Positions 50,200-62,900 of a stretch of 64,000 nt of DNA are shown here, in pieces (position 1 is the stretch's first letter; each line of letters opens with the position of its first letter). The stretch is from NCBI RefSeq assembly GCF_000346465.2, contig NC_034010.1:20304335-20368334 (forward strand), in the 5' to 3' direction. Under the pieces are notes generated by a model. The model had not been told where the DNA came from and searched no databases. It saw only the letters and a list, made by a program, of their open reading frames with translations. A program made the position numbers and the translations under genes. The DNA comes from Prunus persica (lineage: Eukaryota > Streptophyta > Magnoliopsida > Rosales > Rosaceae).

Positions 50200-50590
50200 A
50201 CTCAGGAAAAAAAATCCACACGTGTCAGCATCCGAGTCAGCCATAGACACTCGCCGCCACTGTACAAAACCCTAATAAACAACGCACACACAGAACAGAT
50301 ATACACTCTCGCTCGCAGCCTCCGTCGTCCGCTTATTGACCCGTTCCCGGATTACATGGCCCGCCAATCCAATCGGAGCTCCGACCATCTCTGCATTTCT
50401 CTTCCCCGAACTCCTTCCACCATGATTCTCATGACTATTTCCATTTCCACTAACGCCACCAGCATTCACTGAAATTTCAACTCTGCCACTGCTTCCATTT
50501 CTCCTTCAAGCTTCAGGCTTTCGAATTCACTCTCTATTTCGGGTCGGGTCCCTGTAAGAATCGCAATCGGGTTCGCGCTGTGTCTTGGTA
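50200..50590 (+). promoter_or_regulatory. Likely DHDPS promoter and leader
   Basis: A G-box/ABRE-like ACACGTGTC lies at 50218-50226 and a telo-box-like AAACCCTAA at 50267-50275. Telo-boxes are frequent near the transcription start of housekeeping and growth-linked plant genes. Transcription start inferred only from position. Confidence 0.4.
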
Positions 50591-52486
50591 ATGGCTACGC
50601 TCCAGAGCTGTAGAGTGTGCTTGAGAGAGTCTGCTCTCCAGCTTCCGCGTCACCATCTTACCGATAACTACAGGAGGTTTATCTCATTCTCTTATATTAT
50701 ATTATATTATTTTGTATTTAATTAATTAAAATTTAAATTCACTCATATTTGTCTTTTAATTTTGTTCTCCATTAGAGATTTGTATTTTAGTTATTAAATT
50801 AGACTACACTTTAATTAATTAAATCTGTATGCTAAAGAAAAACAGAATACAAAATTCATCAACTGATTAATTAGTTTATCAATTTCATTGTTTTGTTGTT
50901 TGATTTATTTATTTAATTTTTGTATTGATTCGAAGCAGTAGGACTGCAAAATGGAAGTGTCCGCGAGCAGCTGTAATCCCCAATTTTCATCTTCCAATGC
51001 GTAGTTTTGAAGTGAAAAACAGGTAATTTGTATGTATAATTATGTGGGGTGATGAATTTCATATTGAATTTGGTTCTAGGATGTTTGGTGGCTTCATTTT
51101 TTCTTAGCTTGTTTAGGATTAGAAGATCAAAATGCGTGCACAGTTGAACATATATAGATTACGTGAGAATAGATCATTGCTTTCTGTATTTTTGGTTTTC
51201 CAGTAAAATCTGATGTTTCGGTTCTTTAGTAGTGGGATATGCCTTTAGACTCCGGAACAACATGAACATCATTCATATTGCTAGGTCCCTGCAATCCAGA
51301 TGACTAACTGAATCTAGACGAAATATCTTGAACAACTATTTTAATGTTGTGTCAAGCTATATATGTTTATCCACTATTAGAGATGGTTATTTAGTGTTGT
51401 TATGTTGCTTCTGTACTGTGGCTGATAAGAAAGCATGTGCTTTGGAAAACTACTGTGTATGCATGAAGTGCTACATGTGTATGTGAAAGCTTGTTAGAAG
51501 TGTAAATGCTCCATTTGAGCAAATTGTTCTTTATGCTAAGCATGCTCTATGTTTTCAGGACATCAGTGGACGATATAAAGTCACTTAGATTGATAACAGC
51601 CATCAAAACCCCATATCTACCAGACGGCAGATTTGACCTTGAAGCATATGATGCTTTGGTTAATATGCAGATTGAAAATGGAGCCGAAGGTGTGATTGTT
51701 GGTGGCACAACTGGTGAAGGCCAATTGATGAGCTGGGATGAACACATAATGCTCATTGGCCACACAATCAACTGTTATGGAGGATCAATTAAGGTAATAG
51801 GGAACACTGGAAGCAATTCTACTAGAGAAGCAATTCATGCTACTGAACAGGGTTTTGCTGTTGGAATGCATGCTGCCCTTCACATCAATCCTTATTATGG
51901 AAAAACCTCCTTGGAGGGATTGGTTTCGCACCTTGATAGTGTCATGTCAATGGGACCCACTATTGTATACAATGTGCCATCACGAACTGGCCAAGATATC
52001 CCCCCACGTGTGATTCACAGGTTGGCTCAGAGCTCTAACTTCGCAGGTGTCAAGGAGTGTGTTGGAAATGATCGTGTTGATCAGTATACCGACAAGGGAA
52101 TTGTGGTTTGGAGTGGGAATGATGATGAGTGCCATGATTCTAGGTGGAACCATGGAGCTACTGGAGTTATATCTGTTACTAGTAATCTGGTTCCAGGTTT
52201 AATGCGAGAATTGATGTTTGGGGGGAAGAACCCTTCTCTTAATGCAAAGATAATGCCTCTGGTTGAGTGGCTTTTCCAAGAGCCAAACCCCATTGGCTTA
52301 AACACAGCACTTGCCCAACTTGGTGTTGTGAGGCCGGTCTTCAGGCTGCCATATGTACCTCTTCCTCTTGCAAAGAGGGTAGAATTTGTGAATTTGGTTG
52401 AGCAAATTGGGCGGGAGAATTTTGTCGGAGAAAAGGATGTGAAAGTTCTCGATGACGATGATTTCGTCTTAGTGAGTCGGTATTAG
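50591..52486 (+). CDS. DHDPS: 4-hydroxy-tetrahydrodipicolinate synthase (dihydrodipicolinate synthase), chloroplastic
   Basis: Three exons, 50591-50676, 50939-51022 and 51559-52486, join in frame to 365 aa, about the length of the plant enzymes. The first 50 or so residues ([18 protein letters not shown]...) are basic and Ser/Leu-rich, a transit-peptide type. The enzyme condenses pyruvate with aspartate semialdehyde, the first committed step to lysine, in plastids. Visible sites: GTTGEG at 106-111, catalytic Tyr194 in YNVPSRTG, and Schiff-base Lys222 in AGVKECVGN. The lysine feedback region QLMSWDEH (Trp116) and [14 protein letters not shown] is the normal sensitive type, with none of the known desensitising changes I can recognise. 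The short exons 1 and 2 are supported by clean GT-AG sites and by the conserved [15 protein letters not shown] bridge. It lies between the kinesin and ZPR genes, matching the DHDPS1/DHDPS2 neighbourhoods in Arabidopsis. Confidence 0.96.
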
Positions 52487-54482
52487 ATAGTTTTCATGTT
52501 TAGGACTTCTGTCTTTTGGTTGTCTGAGTTACTTCCTTTAGAATTCATAAATGCTGTTTTAATTTACATATATTGATGTTTTCGGGATGCTATTTTCTGT
52601 AGTGGTTGTGTGTGTCAATAACTTCAGCATGTTTGAATGTGATTATCAAAAAGTGTTGTTTCTTGTTTATCACATCTACCCTTGGCTGGAGCAGTTGCAT
52701 TACTTGCTGAACCTGTGATTATATAAAGTTAAAGCTGTTACTTTGTCCTTCACATGCCAGTAACCCTATCTTGATGCTCTCAGATTCACATGATTGTTGT
52801 TTTTAACTTTTGTTGACCTGAAAGTGTGAAGCTTCGAGAAGTCTCTCATCTTTCAATCCTCTAATAATGCTTGTAGATGAAATTTGAAATGTCTATCTTA
52901 CCCTCTGCTTCATGAAAGGAAGTCTCAGTGAAGATAATCAAAGGTGAGGACCAACAACAGAAGCAGCTATTTAATAAACTATATCATTTAGGAAAATAAG
53001 TAAACCATCAGCAAACAAAGCCCATCAGACCTTGGGCTTCGTTGGGCTCCCACAATCATCATAGACTCAGGTGACGTGGCAGCCCAGCCCACTTGAGCCG
53101 AAATGACGGGAAAGAAAGGTTAGCCATCTCATATGAGAGTTCAGTTCGTTAACAGATTTCATGATCATCCAAATTTGACGAAGTGAAAACCTGAATTTAG
53201 AAAATTAAACTACTGAATATCTGCAAACCCTTTTTCTTTGTTAAATTGTCCGTTTTTAAATTGTTATTTTGTATTTTTATCAGTTCAATGCCTAAGCCCC
53301 TCACATGGCTTTTGATTCATTGTTCATCAAAACATCTTCCTTCCTTGGCTTAACCGACTTACCCGTTTATGATCAGATTCGCAACATACGATTTCGGTTT
53401 CATCCTGATCTGAGTTCTAACGAACATGAACTAGTTTTCTGTTTCCTGCTCCTTTTGATTTATTTGAGGAGAAGAGGCCTCCTCTGCCTACACATAATTT
53501 TGACTTAGCTTTGAATACAAATAATTGGTTTCCTCAATTTTCTTCCTGTGGTTGGTTGTAGCATTTTGCATCACTAAGAAGTAAGATTAGAAGCATGATC
53601 ATGTGAGGGGTGTTAAGAACATTCCAAAGTCTGGGCATAGATTGATAGAGGTATAATCACACACCCTTCAAATATCAGAAGAGATTTATATAAAGTATTA
53701 AATGAAATATACTTGTCCCCCAAATTGGACGGCTATCTGTCAAGCATTGTTTAAGATATATGTACATTTATGGACATGAGGATGATTTTCCTTATCTATT
53801 TATTTTTTTATTTTATTTTTTTGGGGGACCTGAGACTCTTAACAAATTTGGGGGGGTCACCTGGGTTTTGAGGAGACAGACAGAGACATGCATCACAGAA
53901 TCTCAATCTGAAAGACTTCTTAACCTTTACATTACATGTACACACCGTCACAGTAAACACTGTCCCTGAGAGGACACATCTGGGTAATATCTTCTTTTGC
54001 CACATGCCTTGTCTCACACACGAGTAAAACTTGAGTAAAACTTGCATGTAACATGTTTCACACACCTTTTTCTATATTTCTCTCGTCACGTGATAAGAGA
54101 GACAAAGAGAAAGATGTATGAAACTTGGGATATGCAAGTTTTTTTGCTCTCTCACACAGGCAAAAAACAAACAAGAAAAAAAGGAAAGTGAAGTTACAGA
54201 AGAATATGTAAAAGGATTGCACATACTAATCTACATGACACACATAAAAGGTAAATCATCCATAATTAACCAAAATTAGCCCACAAACTAAGTGAGGTGC
54301 GGGGGAAGATGAGACATTAGAATTTAGAACTTCCCCAACAAGGAGATGAAAAAACAAATCAAGACTAAGAGGGGCCCCCAGTAGAACTACTCCTTGTTAA
54401 CTTTTTTTTTCTAATAATAATTTTATGAAAATTGCAAAGCATTAAATTAAATATATGTTTACATGCATATATTGGTACTGTT
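52487..54482. other. Spacer between convergent DHDPS and ZPR genes
   Basis: Holds the two 3' ends. A small open frame at 53305-53508 (67 codons) has no recognisable motif and is not called. No repeat of note was seen. Confidence 0.5.
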
Positions 54483-54952
54483 TCATTTGTTGGGAGAGAG
54501 CTTCTTCTGTTGGAGCTGTGAAAACAAGGCTTGGTTCTCTTGGACAAGAAGAAGTGCTTTTCTCCTCAGCTTCTTGTTCTCTTCTATAATGCTCTGATTC
54601 TCCATGTATAGCTTCAGGTTCTTGATTTCCATCTCTACCTTTGCACCTCCTATCTCTGCCCCTTTTGGTTCTTTTGCTGTTTTCCTCTTCCTGTTAGCAT
54701 ACATATAACAAATCTCTTAGATAAAAAGTAAAAAACCGAAGAAGACAAACAGAGAGATAGATAGATAGATAGATTGATTGATTGATAGATATATAGATAA
54801 ATGGAGAGAGAGAGAGATATATAGACTGTGAAGGAACAAGACCTGTTGATTAAGCGGTGAACTCGAAAGTTATGTTGGTTTGATGGCCTTCGAAGGCGAA
54901 AAGCAGAGTATTGAGGACTGCATGGAGTCATTTCTGAGGAGTTCATACACAT
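54483..54952 (-). CDS. ZPR2: LITTLE ZIPPER (ZPR) microprotein, two exons
   Basis: Exon 1 is 54952-54843 and exon 2 is 54690-54483; GT-AG sites join them in frame to 105 aa. Exon 1 encodes a basic N-terminus (SAFRLRRPSNQHNFRVHRL). Exon 2 encodes the leucine zipper, with the conserved KNLKLYMENQSIIEENKKLR and ALLLVQENQALFSQLQQ. ZPR proteins have a zipper like that of class III HD-ZIP factors (REVOLUTA, PHABULOSA) but no homeodomain. They pair with them and block DNA binding, and their genes are in turn activated by HD-ZIP III, giving feedback in leaf polarity and the shoot meristem. The gene follows DHDPS tail to tail, as ZPR1 and ZPR2 follow DHDPS2 and DHDPS1 in Arabidopsis. The length favours ZPR2 over ZPR1, but co-orthology is the careful reading. 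The gene is short and split, so it is easily missed. Confidence 0.93.
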
Positions 54953-54985
54953 TGTTTTCCTCTACAATTCAGTTGCTGCTTTTCT

Positions 54986-54986
<1 letters not shown>

Positions 54987-55020
<34 letters not shown>
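54987..55020. repeat. (GA)n microsatellite upstream of ZPR gene
   Basis: GA run 35 bases upstream of the ZPR start codon on the gene's 5' side, probably in its leader; it reads as CT in the gene's direction. A second run lies at 55178-55218. Confidence 0.9.
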
Positions 55021-55022
<2 letters not shown>

Positions 55023-55173
55023 AAATGTGTGTAAACCTGGAGAAGAGAAAGCTAACAAAAATGTGGGTTGTGAAAAATGTTCTTGGACTTTAAATAGCAG
55101 AGGTCACTTGGCAGAACCCAGGAGAAAAAGGTGAGCCACATAACTATTGTTTTGTGTTTGTATCTGTCTCCCT

Positions 55174-55177
<4 letters not shown>

Positions 55178-55218
<41 letters not shown>
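55178..55218. repeat. (GA)n microsatellite, second tract upstream of ZPR gene
   Basis: Uninterrupted GA run of about 41 bases, 226 bases upstream of the ZPR start codon. Confidence 0.9.
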
Positions 55219-55220
<2 letters not shown>

Positions 55221-55382
55221 CTTTTCATAGCAATGATGGCGCAAAGGGTCATCATTACAAAGGCCAGTAGGGGATGAAATTAATTGCAGAGGAAAAGAAG
55301 CTAGAAAAATAAATAAATATTAGAGGGTTCCCTTATTCCTTTTGGCATCTTTTCCACATATAACTTAACGAACGCGTCAAAA

Positions 55383-55472
55383 ACACAGAAGGAAAATTGT
55401 TCCCATAAATGTCAAACTGTTATTTGTACACAGAAGGAAAATTGTTCCCATATGTCTCAAACTGTTATTTGT
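55383..55472 (+). repeat. 45-bp tandem duplication
   Basis: Two adjoining copies of a 45-base unit starting ACACAGAAGGAAAATTG and ending CAAACTGTTATTTGT, with only two or three differences. A recent local duplication. Confidence 0.9.
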
Positions 55473-56408
55473 CGGTAACAAGAAAATGCTATGATTAATT
55501 TCCTATAACATACAGTCCCCCTAACTCCTAAGGAGGATTGAGTGTTGAGAGGGGGCAGTCGCACTTGGGTTTTGTTGCGGCACATGGAAAGTGACAATAT
55601 CCCAACTTGGTAGAGCCACTTTGTTGAATTTTAGAACTTCCCCCCTTTGAGTTTCATTTCAATTAATAGGGTTGGGTTTCTTTTCTGCAGAGCCCTCAAT
55701 GTGGAAAATGACTTATTTCCATGATCATGTGCTGCAATCAATCAACCAAATCATTACTGTAGAAATCTAGTTTGAATACTCAGAAAACATTTGGATGCAT
55801 ATTTCCTAAAGCTAAACAGATTTTGTTTTAAATATATTAATTAATTAGTTAATAAACAATTACTTTAATTAAGTCAATGACTAATGGGGTGTGAGGATTA
55901 TATGAATGGGGTTGATTCTGAAATTCCACGTGAAATTATGGCAGATAATTAGCTGGAGAAGATATATGGAGGCAAAATGGGGCATATTGTCAAAAAGTGG
56001 GTGTTTGTTTTTGAACTTTTAGTTAGTTCTTATCTTAAGCAATCTGTTTTTATAAGGCTCGTGTTTGAAAAGTAGACGCAAACCCTTTGGAACCCTCTTT
56101 TGCTTTTACATGAGAAAACGTTTATATATGTCATATGGTCAAGATTCATAACGTGTAAACTCAGAACTTATAGATGTAATCATTTCCTCTAAGCACAATT
56201 TAAAGATGCTTACCAACCAAGAACATTCTTTATCCTTGTTAGCGTTGGCTGAGGTACCATATTAATTTACTAGATGTACGGTTCTTTTTCTTGAAAGATA
56301 AGTACGAATAGTTGAAATTAACAATTCAATAGTGTAAATATTTCGTTAGATAGTTGTAACAAGACTTCCAATGTGAATATATATATATATATATATATGT
56401 TATGAATA

Positions 56409-56500
56409 CCCAAGTTGGTTAGAGCAGATGTGCTCCCCACTTCTCATTTTGCACTTGAATTCGAATCCTCCTCCTCGTAATTTAGATTAATTATCGTTTG
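56409..56500 (+). repeat. tRNA-derived SINE-like repeat, copy B
   Basis: An A-box AGTTGGTTAGAGC (56413-56425) and B-box GAATTCGAATCC (56457-56468), then CTCGTAATTTAGATTAATTA. Clearly related to 21636-21735. The head resembles a tRNA but the fold is too degraded to be a functional tRNA gene. Confidence 0.62.
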
Positions 56501-58206
56501 TATAAAAATATTATATGTGTTATGATTTATTTTAATTAGGTTAGTTTGTCTAAACTTATGAAGGAAAAAGGTTCACGTGTAATGTCACGTGCAATTCACG
56601 TGGGCATTTTGGGGTAGGGCCTTGCGAGAAGCCAAGGGAAATGAGTAGTTTATTGGAAGGGATGCTAAGTATGGAGGATGAAGAGGGAGTAGTCAATGTT
56701 GTTAGGTCCTCTCCTTTTGTCTCTTTTCTTGGTGTAATTGAGTGCCAAAGCCATACTCATTTATTTGGAAAATGAACCCCATTTTGGCTTCATCTTCTTC
56801 TTCACCATCATCATCACCACCATCTCTTTCTCTCTCTCACCCATTGCCATTGGATGGTAATATCATCATTATGATGGTAGTGGCAATCGTATTTTGTCCA
56901 AATTCAGCTCAGCCACTTCACATGGTCCCTTAACTCTAGCTGGTTGGACACTTAACTTGCCAGCCCCATAATACAATTGGGGACCAAATTTTCACATTTT
57001 TGTCACAAGCCTTATGATTTGCTACCTACAAGGAGCTAAATAGGTTCGGTGGATAAAATGAAATGCTTTTCTTTTCTTTTCGCAAAAATACTAAGGATAG
57101 ATGATGTCATTACATATTCTTCATGTTACGCTAACTCACAACATAAGATATTGTTGACTTTTGCTTTTGTCAAAATGTGTGGTTCATATTCATAATACGT
57201 GTCAATATAAACATTTATCTGACAATATAAGTCTAGCAATAGAACATTATCCTAAAACACCTAAAATAAAACCGCCGACCAGAAAAAAGATGGTGTACTA
57301 TATGATGACATACTTAGTGTAGTAGGTGGTATACACTGTGATTATAGGCATGTATTAGAGTGGGCATAGAACTGGACTATAGTCCCTCATCATGCCCTTT
57401 TGGACATGGGATGGATGTTTGGCTGTTTGATAATTAGGGCTACGACCAGAGCAGGCTTCACTCATTTCTTGTGATACTATCTCCTCAGTACTTATATACT
57501 ACCCATGAGGGAGATGAAGGAAGTCAACAAACAAATGAAGCTCCTACCATTTTCAAAAATGATCTCATTGCTTTCACTTTGGTTTTTTGCTTACAACTTT
57601 CGAATCTTTTCTTGTTTTCTGTACAACTGTTTTTGGGAGAAGAACATGATAAATACATTTGAAGTGTGTGTGATAAGCCGACGGCCTCATGGCTTAAAAA
57701 TAAAAGTATTTACCTGCATATAATCTCATATTCGAATCCTAATAGCACATCTCTCTTTTCATTTCCAAACTTTAACACACACAAAAATTGTGTGTGATAA
57801 CAAATATTAATGCTCCCCTACAATTTTCGTATTTCAATTCATCACCTTCAATAAATATATACTTTTGCTACACATGGTTCCACTACTGAGAATAGTTTAG
57901 GGCACTTAGTAATTAACGAAGGTCACAATAGAAAAGGGGTACCTAGAACTTCTTATGGAGGATACCACAAACCCAACTCTCTTCTCAAATTTATATTTCC
58001 CTTTTTTCTCAATTCTCTCATTCATAACAAGTGGATCCTCTATGGGCCTTCCAATAATCCTTTATGTGATCAAGAGTAGAGGAAAAACGAAGTTAGAACA
58101 AAAAGTTGGGTTTTAAAACATTTTTTCTTCTGAACTCCTTTAAATTCAAAGTCTATGGGAATTCTAATCGAATTTGTGTTTTCTTTTGAACTTATTGTAA
58201 TTTTAA

Positions 58207-58710
58207 GGGTTAATCGTTTTATTAGTCGTTGAATTTAGACTCGATTTGCATTTGAGTCATTCAATTTCCAAAATCATTCCCGTGGTCCTTCAACTTCAGT
58301 TTTGTTCGGACAAATGGTCATACCGTCAATTTTGTTAACTTGTTTGTTAAATGCAGGGGCAAAATGATATTTTTGTATTAAATTGATTAAAATATGAATA
58401 AAAAATTAAAATAAACTCTCTCTCTCTCCCTCTATCCCGATTTCTACTCCCCCCGAACTTTTAAATTTTTTTTTGGTTGGTTTTTTATTTTATTGTTATT
58501 TTAAAGATATAATTTTTTATTTATTTTTTTGGTTTTAATATAAAAATACCATTTTGCTCCTGTGTTTAATAGAAAATTTTAACAAAATTGACGGTAGGAC
58601 CATTTGTCATAACGAAAGTGAAGTAAAAGGGCCACGGAAACGATTTTGAAAATTGAAAGACTCAAATGCAAATCGAGTCTAAATTCAAAAATTGGTAAAA
58701 TGATTAACCT
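58207..58710. mobile_element. Mutator-type MITE with 9-bp target duplication
   Basis: 504 bp, flanked by exact 9-bp direct repeats TAATTTTAA (58198-58206 and 58711-58719). The ends are inverted repeats that pair for about 170 bases: left GGGTTAATCGTTTTA, right AGGTTAATCATTTTA, both followed by GAATTTAGACTCGATTTGC. A 9-bp duplication with long inverted repeats is typical of Mutator-like elements. No coding capacity. Confidence 0.9.
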
Positions 58711-59520
58711 TAATTTTAATTCAGTGTAATGTAATTTCACATGAACCTTTTCCTTATTATGACTGCTCATGCACCTTTCACCATCAACCAATGGTGGTCC
58801 ACATCACCATCACCAACACCAATTATCCATCCATCTGCCACTCAATTTGCCTACTGCCATCGATTGCCCTTAAGATTGGCACGCATCCTCATCCTAACAA
58901 TTTTTGTTATTTTATTTCTTTCTTTCTTTATTTATTATTATTATTTATAAGTTACGTATTTGGAAGGGATTCTAAACATGGACTTTCTCATTACAATTTA
59001 TCTCAGTTCATAAGAAAGATGCCACGACACAGACCATGATGCTTTCTTTTCTAAAGGCAAGAAGGAAGAGCGTTCGAGTGTTGGAACGAATTAAGTATAT
59101 TGATTGCTGCCTTGACAATTTTGACTTCCTAAATTATCCACTTGGTTGACAAAACTCACTGATTCTGACTTGTAAGCCAAAAGTGCTCATTACTTTGAGA
59201 TCATAATCCAACAACTAAAATTTGACTTTCTAAATGACATGGTATGCCTTTGCTTTGGAGAAAAAAGGATTCTTAGACCATGAACTCTTCTCCTCCCGGA
59301 GAAAAACTTACACGTAATGGGTGTATCTTTCATGTGCTAAAGGGTTGACACATGTTACATGTTTCCCCAGTATGATCGAGTCTCCAATGCACATTTTCAC
59401 CAGGGCAGACACATTTGCAAAGATAGAATGTCACCAGTGCTCAAACTTTCGACCGTAGATGGGGAAGGGGACTCTTAAGCCTCAATGAACATCAAGTCCT
59501 AATTATAAGAATGACAAGGA

Positions 59521-59540
59521 GGGGAGGGGAAGGGGAGGGG
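59521..59540 (+). other. Potential G-quadruplex tract
   Basis: GGGGAGGGGAAGGGGAGGGG: four G4 runs with one- or two-base loops. It lies 400 bases downstream of the coiled-coil gene's stop codon. Confidence 0.7.
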
Positions 59541-59649
59541 AGAGTGGAGCAACATGTACTCAAAAAATTAATACTAAGACAAATCTACTCTTCAAAAATT
59601 TCAAAATACCATACCTTACTCAGATCCCATTTTTGAGGTGGCAAATTTA

Positions 59650-59722
59650 GGCATGCCAAGTTACTACCTAGGTTCAACATCCTAGAGGCATGCCAAGTTA
59701 CTACCTAGGTTCAACATCCTAG
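59650..59722 (+). repeat. 37-bp tandem duplication
   Basis: Two adjoining copies of a unit that starts GGCATGCCAAGTTACTAC and ends ACATCCTAGA, with no differences seen by eye. Confidence 0.9.
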
Positions 59723-59946
59723 ATCATCACCCCATGGCATTTGATCATTGCCTGCCCTCGCCAGTCAAAAACAAAACAAAAAATTTAATTCCCTGGTGAA
59801 AAGGGTATAGAAAAAGCTAAATATATACACCATAACTGTCAACTGCACGGAGACGCGAAATCCAGACATGTCTTGCGTATTTACAGGTCCATTCGTGTCC
59901 AAACCAGATAAGTATTAGAGTAGTTAGTGCATTCCTTACACGCCTA

Positions 59947-62900
59947 TTATCCAAGAGAATCTTCTGTATCTTGTTCATCTTCATCCATTGCATCACCCAA
60001 TTTTTTATCTTCAGCAACCTGATCACTGCCCTCAGTCTCTGAATCCGAAATTGATCCACCTTCAGCATCAGTTCTGTTATCTTCTTCATTGTTCGAACAA
60101 CTCTCAGTATCTGAGTCGGATGCAGTACCCTCTTTTTCTCTCCCGTGATCATCACTATCATCCACAGTTCCACCGAACTGCCCTTTTAAGTCTGGAGCAA
60201 CAATCCCAATCATTTCACTCAGTGCTTGACGTTCGCGATTCTGTCTTCTGGCAGCAGCATCAGAAGAGGGATTACTTTGGCTCTCAGCCACCTGATCAGT
60301 GGAGTCGTGTGGCCCGGCAGCACCTTCCTCATTGTTGTCTCTACTTCTTTGAGATTCATTATCTCCACCGAGAGAAGGGGCTGTGCTGCAAGCCCAGCTA
60401 CCAATAACTTCAGAAGCTATAAGGTCTGCTGTCCTGATTGCGCCACAGCCTTCCGTATCTCCCATATCTTTTAGAGTTTCACGGGGGCTATTTGATTGAG
60501 AGTGACGCTCCTGACAAATCATTGGTACCTGCTCATCGTTTTCTTGTATGTTGGCTTCATCATCAAGTTGCATCGTATCCCCATCAAAAGTGACAATCTT
60601 ATTCAGATCAATATTCTGCTCGCCGTTGATTCCAGGGCTTTCAGTTTCAGGAACTTGCTCAGTCTCAATGCCATCTCCCTCCATAATTGGTGCTGTGCCA
60701 ACACCATCAATCTCAGAACCAAAGCCACCCTTGACCCCATGGTCTGCACTTGTAAATTCTACCTCTTCGGTATGTTGACCTTCTTGGCTTCTGATATCAC
60801 AGTCATGCTTCTCTGTAACACTAACTTCATCACTAGAAGTTACAACTTGATTTCTGTCAGACCTCTGCAGTGTTGTAGCTGACCCTGCTTTACCAGTAAT
60901 GTTATTATGATATCCGATTGCTTCATTTCCTCTGCCTTCAGTTCCACTTATATCACCAACAGTCACATTGAGGTCAATATCAACTGATGTGTTATCATAA
61001 TTTTCCTCATCTTCCAGCGTCCTCTGCATTGATTTCAACTGTTCCTGCTGTTTAGCAAAAAGTACAGAAATCTCCTCGGTTGTGGAATAAAATGCTCTTA
61101 GCTGTGTCTCCCTGCATAGAAACCATATGTTCACCGTTTAAGTAAATGACTCCTTGAAATGGTGCAAATCCAGCGTTAAAAAAAGAAAAAAGAAAAGGCA
61201 TAGTGGCAAATTACAACCCCCCCGCTCCCCCAAAAAAAACTCGATTGTTAAGAGTACAAAAATTTGTACAATCCAAAAACTTGGGGGGGTCTGATCATGA
61301 ATAATCCACAAAAACACTTCAACAGAAAGAGTTTCACAAACTCAGCAATGACATAACAGGGAAATGAGGGATCGGAGAAACATAAAATAAATAAATAAAG
61401 AATATAGCCACAAAATTGCAGATATGAGAAAAACAGTTTACTCAAGCCCTATGCAGCGGTAATAAAATTACATTATATAATCCTTCAGGAATCTTTACCT
61501 AAGCATAATTCTTTCTCTGGCAGCTTTAAGTCTCCGTCTCTCAAAATCAAGATCTCGCATAGCAGCATTTATCTCTAGTTCAAGGGCAGAAACTTTGGCC
61601 CATGCTTCTTCTCGAGCCGCCTGCTACCAACAGCAAAAAATACATCAGCTAAAGAAGTAACTATAAATACATACAATAAATTTCTTTCTGCTTCTACCTA
61701 CAAGACAACATGGTTAGCACATTATACCATTTACAACACCGTAGAAGGCAAAATAAAAACTTGCATTTCTACCTTTTCACTCTCAAGCTCTTTCCGCAGT
61801 CCTCTCATCTCATGTTCAAGTTCTTCTACTCTCTGCCCAAATATCCAAAATGTGGTAAGGAACTTAGCTACAACAGCTATTTGCAAATGAAGATAAACTA
61901 TAATGATATCTAAGTAGGCACAAAGGGGCATATTACTATTTTTCGACTTTCGGAGGTTGACTGCTCTTCAGAAAGTTGGGTTTCAAGCTGGCGAACTTTA
62001 TAGTCAGAGATAACCAACTTTTGCCTAGTGTCTTCCTGCAGCACACAGGGGAGTCAAGATAAAGACCTCCAATGGTTCAAACGAAGTATTTAATTACACA
62101 ACATGAAATATTTTATATATATATATATATAAAGGTACTGCCAACATTACCAATTTGGTTCTCAAGGTTTCTAATAGTAAACATGTTTCTCTCTCTGATT
62201 CCTGAGACCACAAATGTCAATATATCATTCCTCAATACCACCAAAATATTATAAGCATCCACCTATGAAATAATGAACTGTAAAAGCATCCAGACCTGAA
62301 GCTTATTAATTACTTCTTGTTGCTCTCTCTGTCGTCTCGTGGCAGCATCTGAAAATCGTTTTATTTCCTCTTCAGCCTCTAGTTGAGCTTTCTGCACTGC
62401 TGCTTTTAGATCTGCTGCAGCCTTTTCTCGTTCTTCTCTTCTCTGATTGCGCTCTTCATCCAGTTGTGCCTTGAGTTCAGCTATAGATGCTTTCTGACTA
62501 CAAACAAGAAATAAGACTATCACAATATTTTGCAACACAAATAAAACTTGCTCTAGCTTTCTGACTAAGGTGGGAAGAGACAGGCAAGGCACCACTGTTC
62601 TAGACAAAACAAGCCATGCTAGCATCAGCATGCTCAAATGAAGCAAGATAAACAAGTAGTTAATGTGTAAATCAATATTACCAAAAAATAGCACAAGTCA
62701 TCCCAGCTATAGCCATTTGTTACACTGCTTTCCATCACTTCTAAATGGAAAAAAAAAATGGTAAAAAGAAATAAAAATTATTGTAAATTTTATTTGAATG
62801 TATTGTTAATGCCGGGTTCCTGCAATGCTTTTACCAATCACCACAACTCTCTGATTCAAAAAAGTTGCCCCCAAACAAAATGGTGTCCATGTTCTTCCCA

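Larger units (their letters stand above)
54953..59946. other. Spacer between ZPR gene and the coiled-coil gene
   Basis: The first 300 bases hold two (GA)n tracts in the ZPR promoter/leader. Further on are a 45-bp tandem duplication (55383-55472), a tRNA-derived SINE-like repeat (56409-56500), a Mutator-type MITE (58207-58710), a G-quadruplex-like tract (59521-59540) and a 37-bp tandem duplication (59650-59722). Small open frames here carry no recognisable domain. The end of the region is the 3' flank of the coiled-coil gene. Confidence 0.5.

Noticed and set aside
50272..50469. 65-codon minus frame over the DHDPS leader
   Set aside because: Lies in the leader of a well-supported gene on the other strand, without recognisable motif.
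53305..53508. 67-codon frame between DHDPS and ZPR
   Set aside because: No motif, no splice context; length expected by chance.
57676..57740. tRNA-like stretch GCCTCATGGCTTAAAAATAA ... ATATTCGAATCC
   Set aside because: Box spacing and sequence too degraded; may be a SINE remnant but not enough to call.
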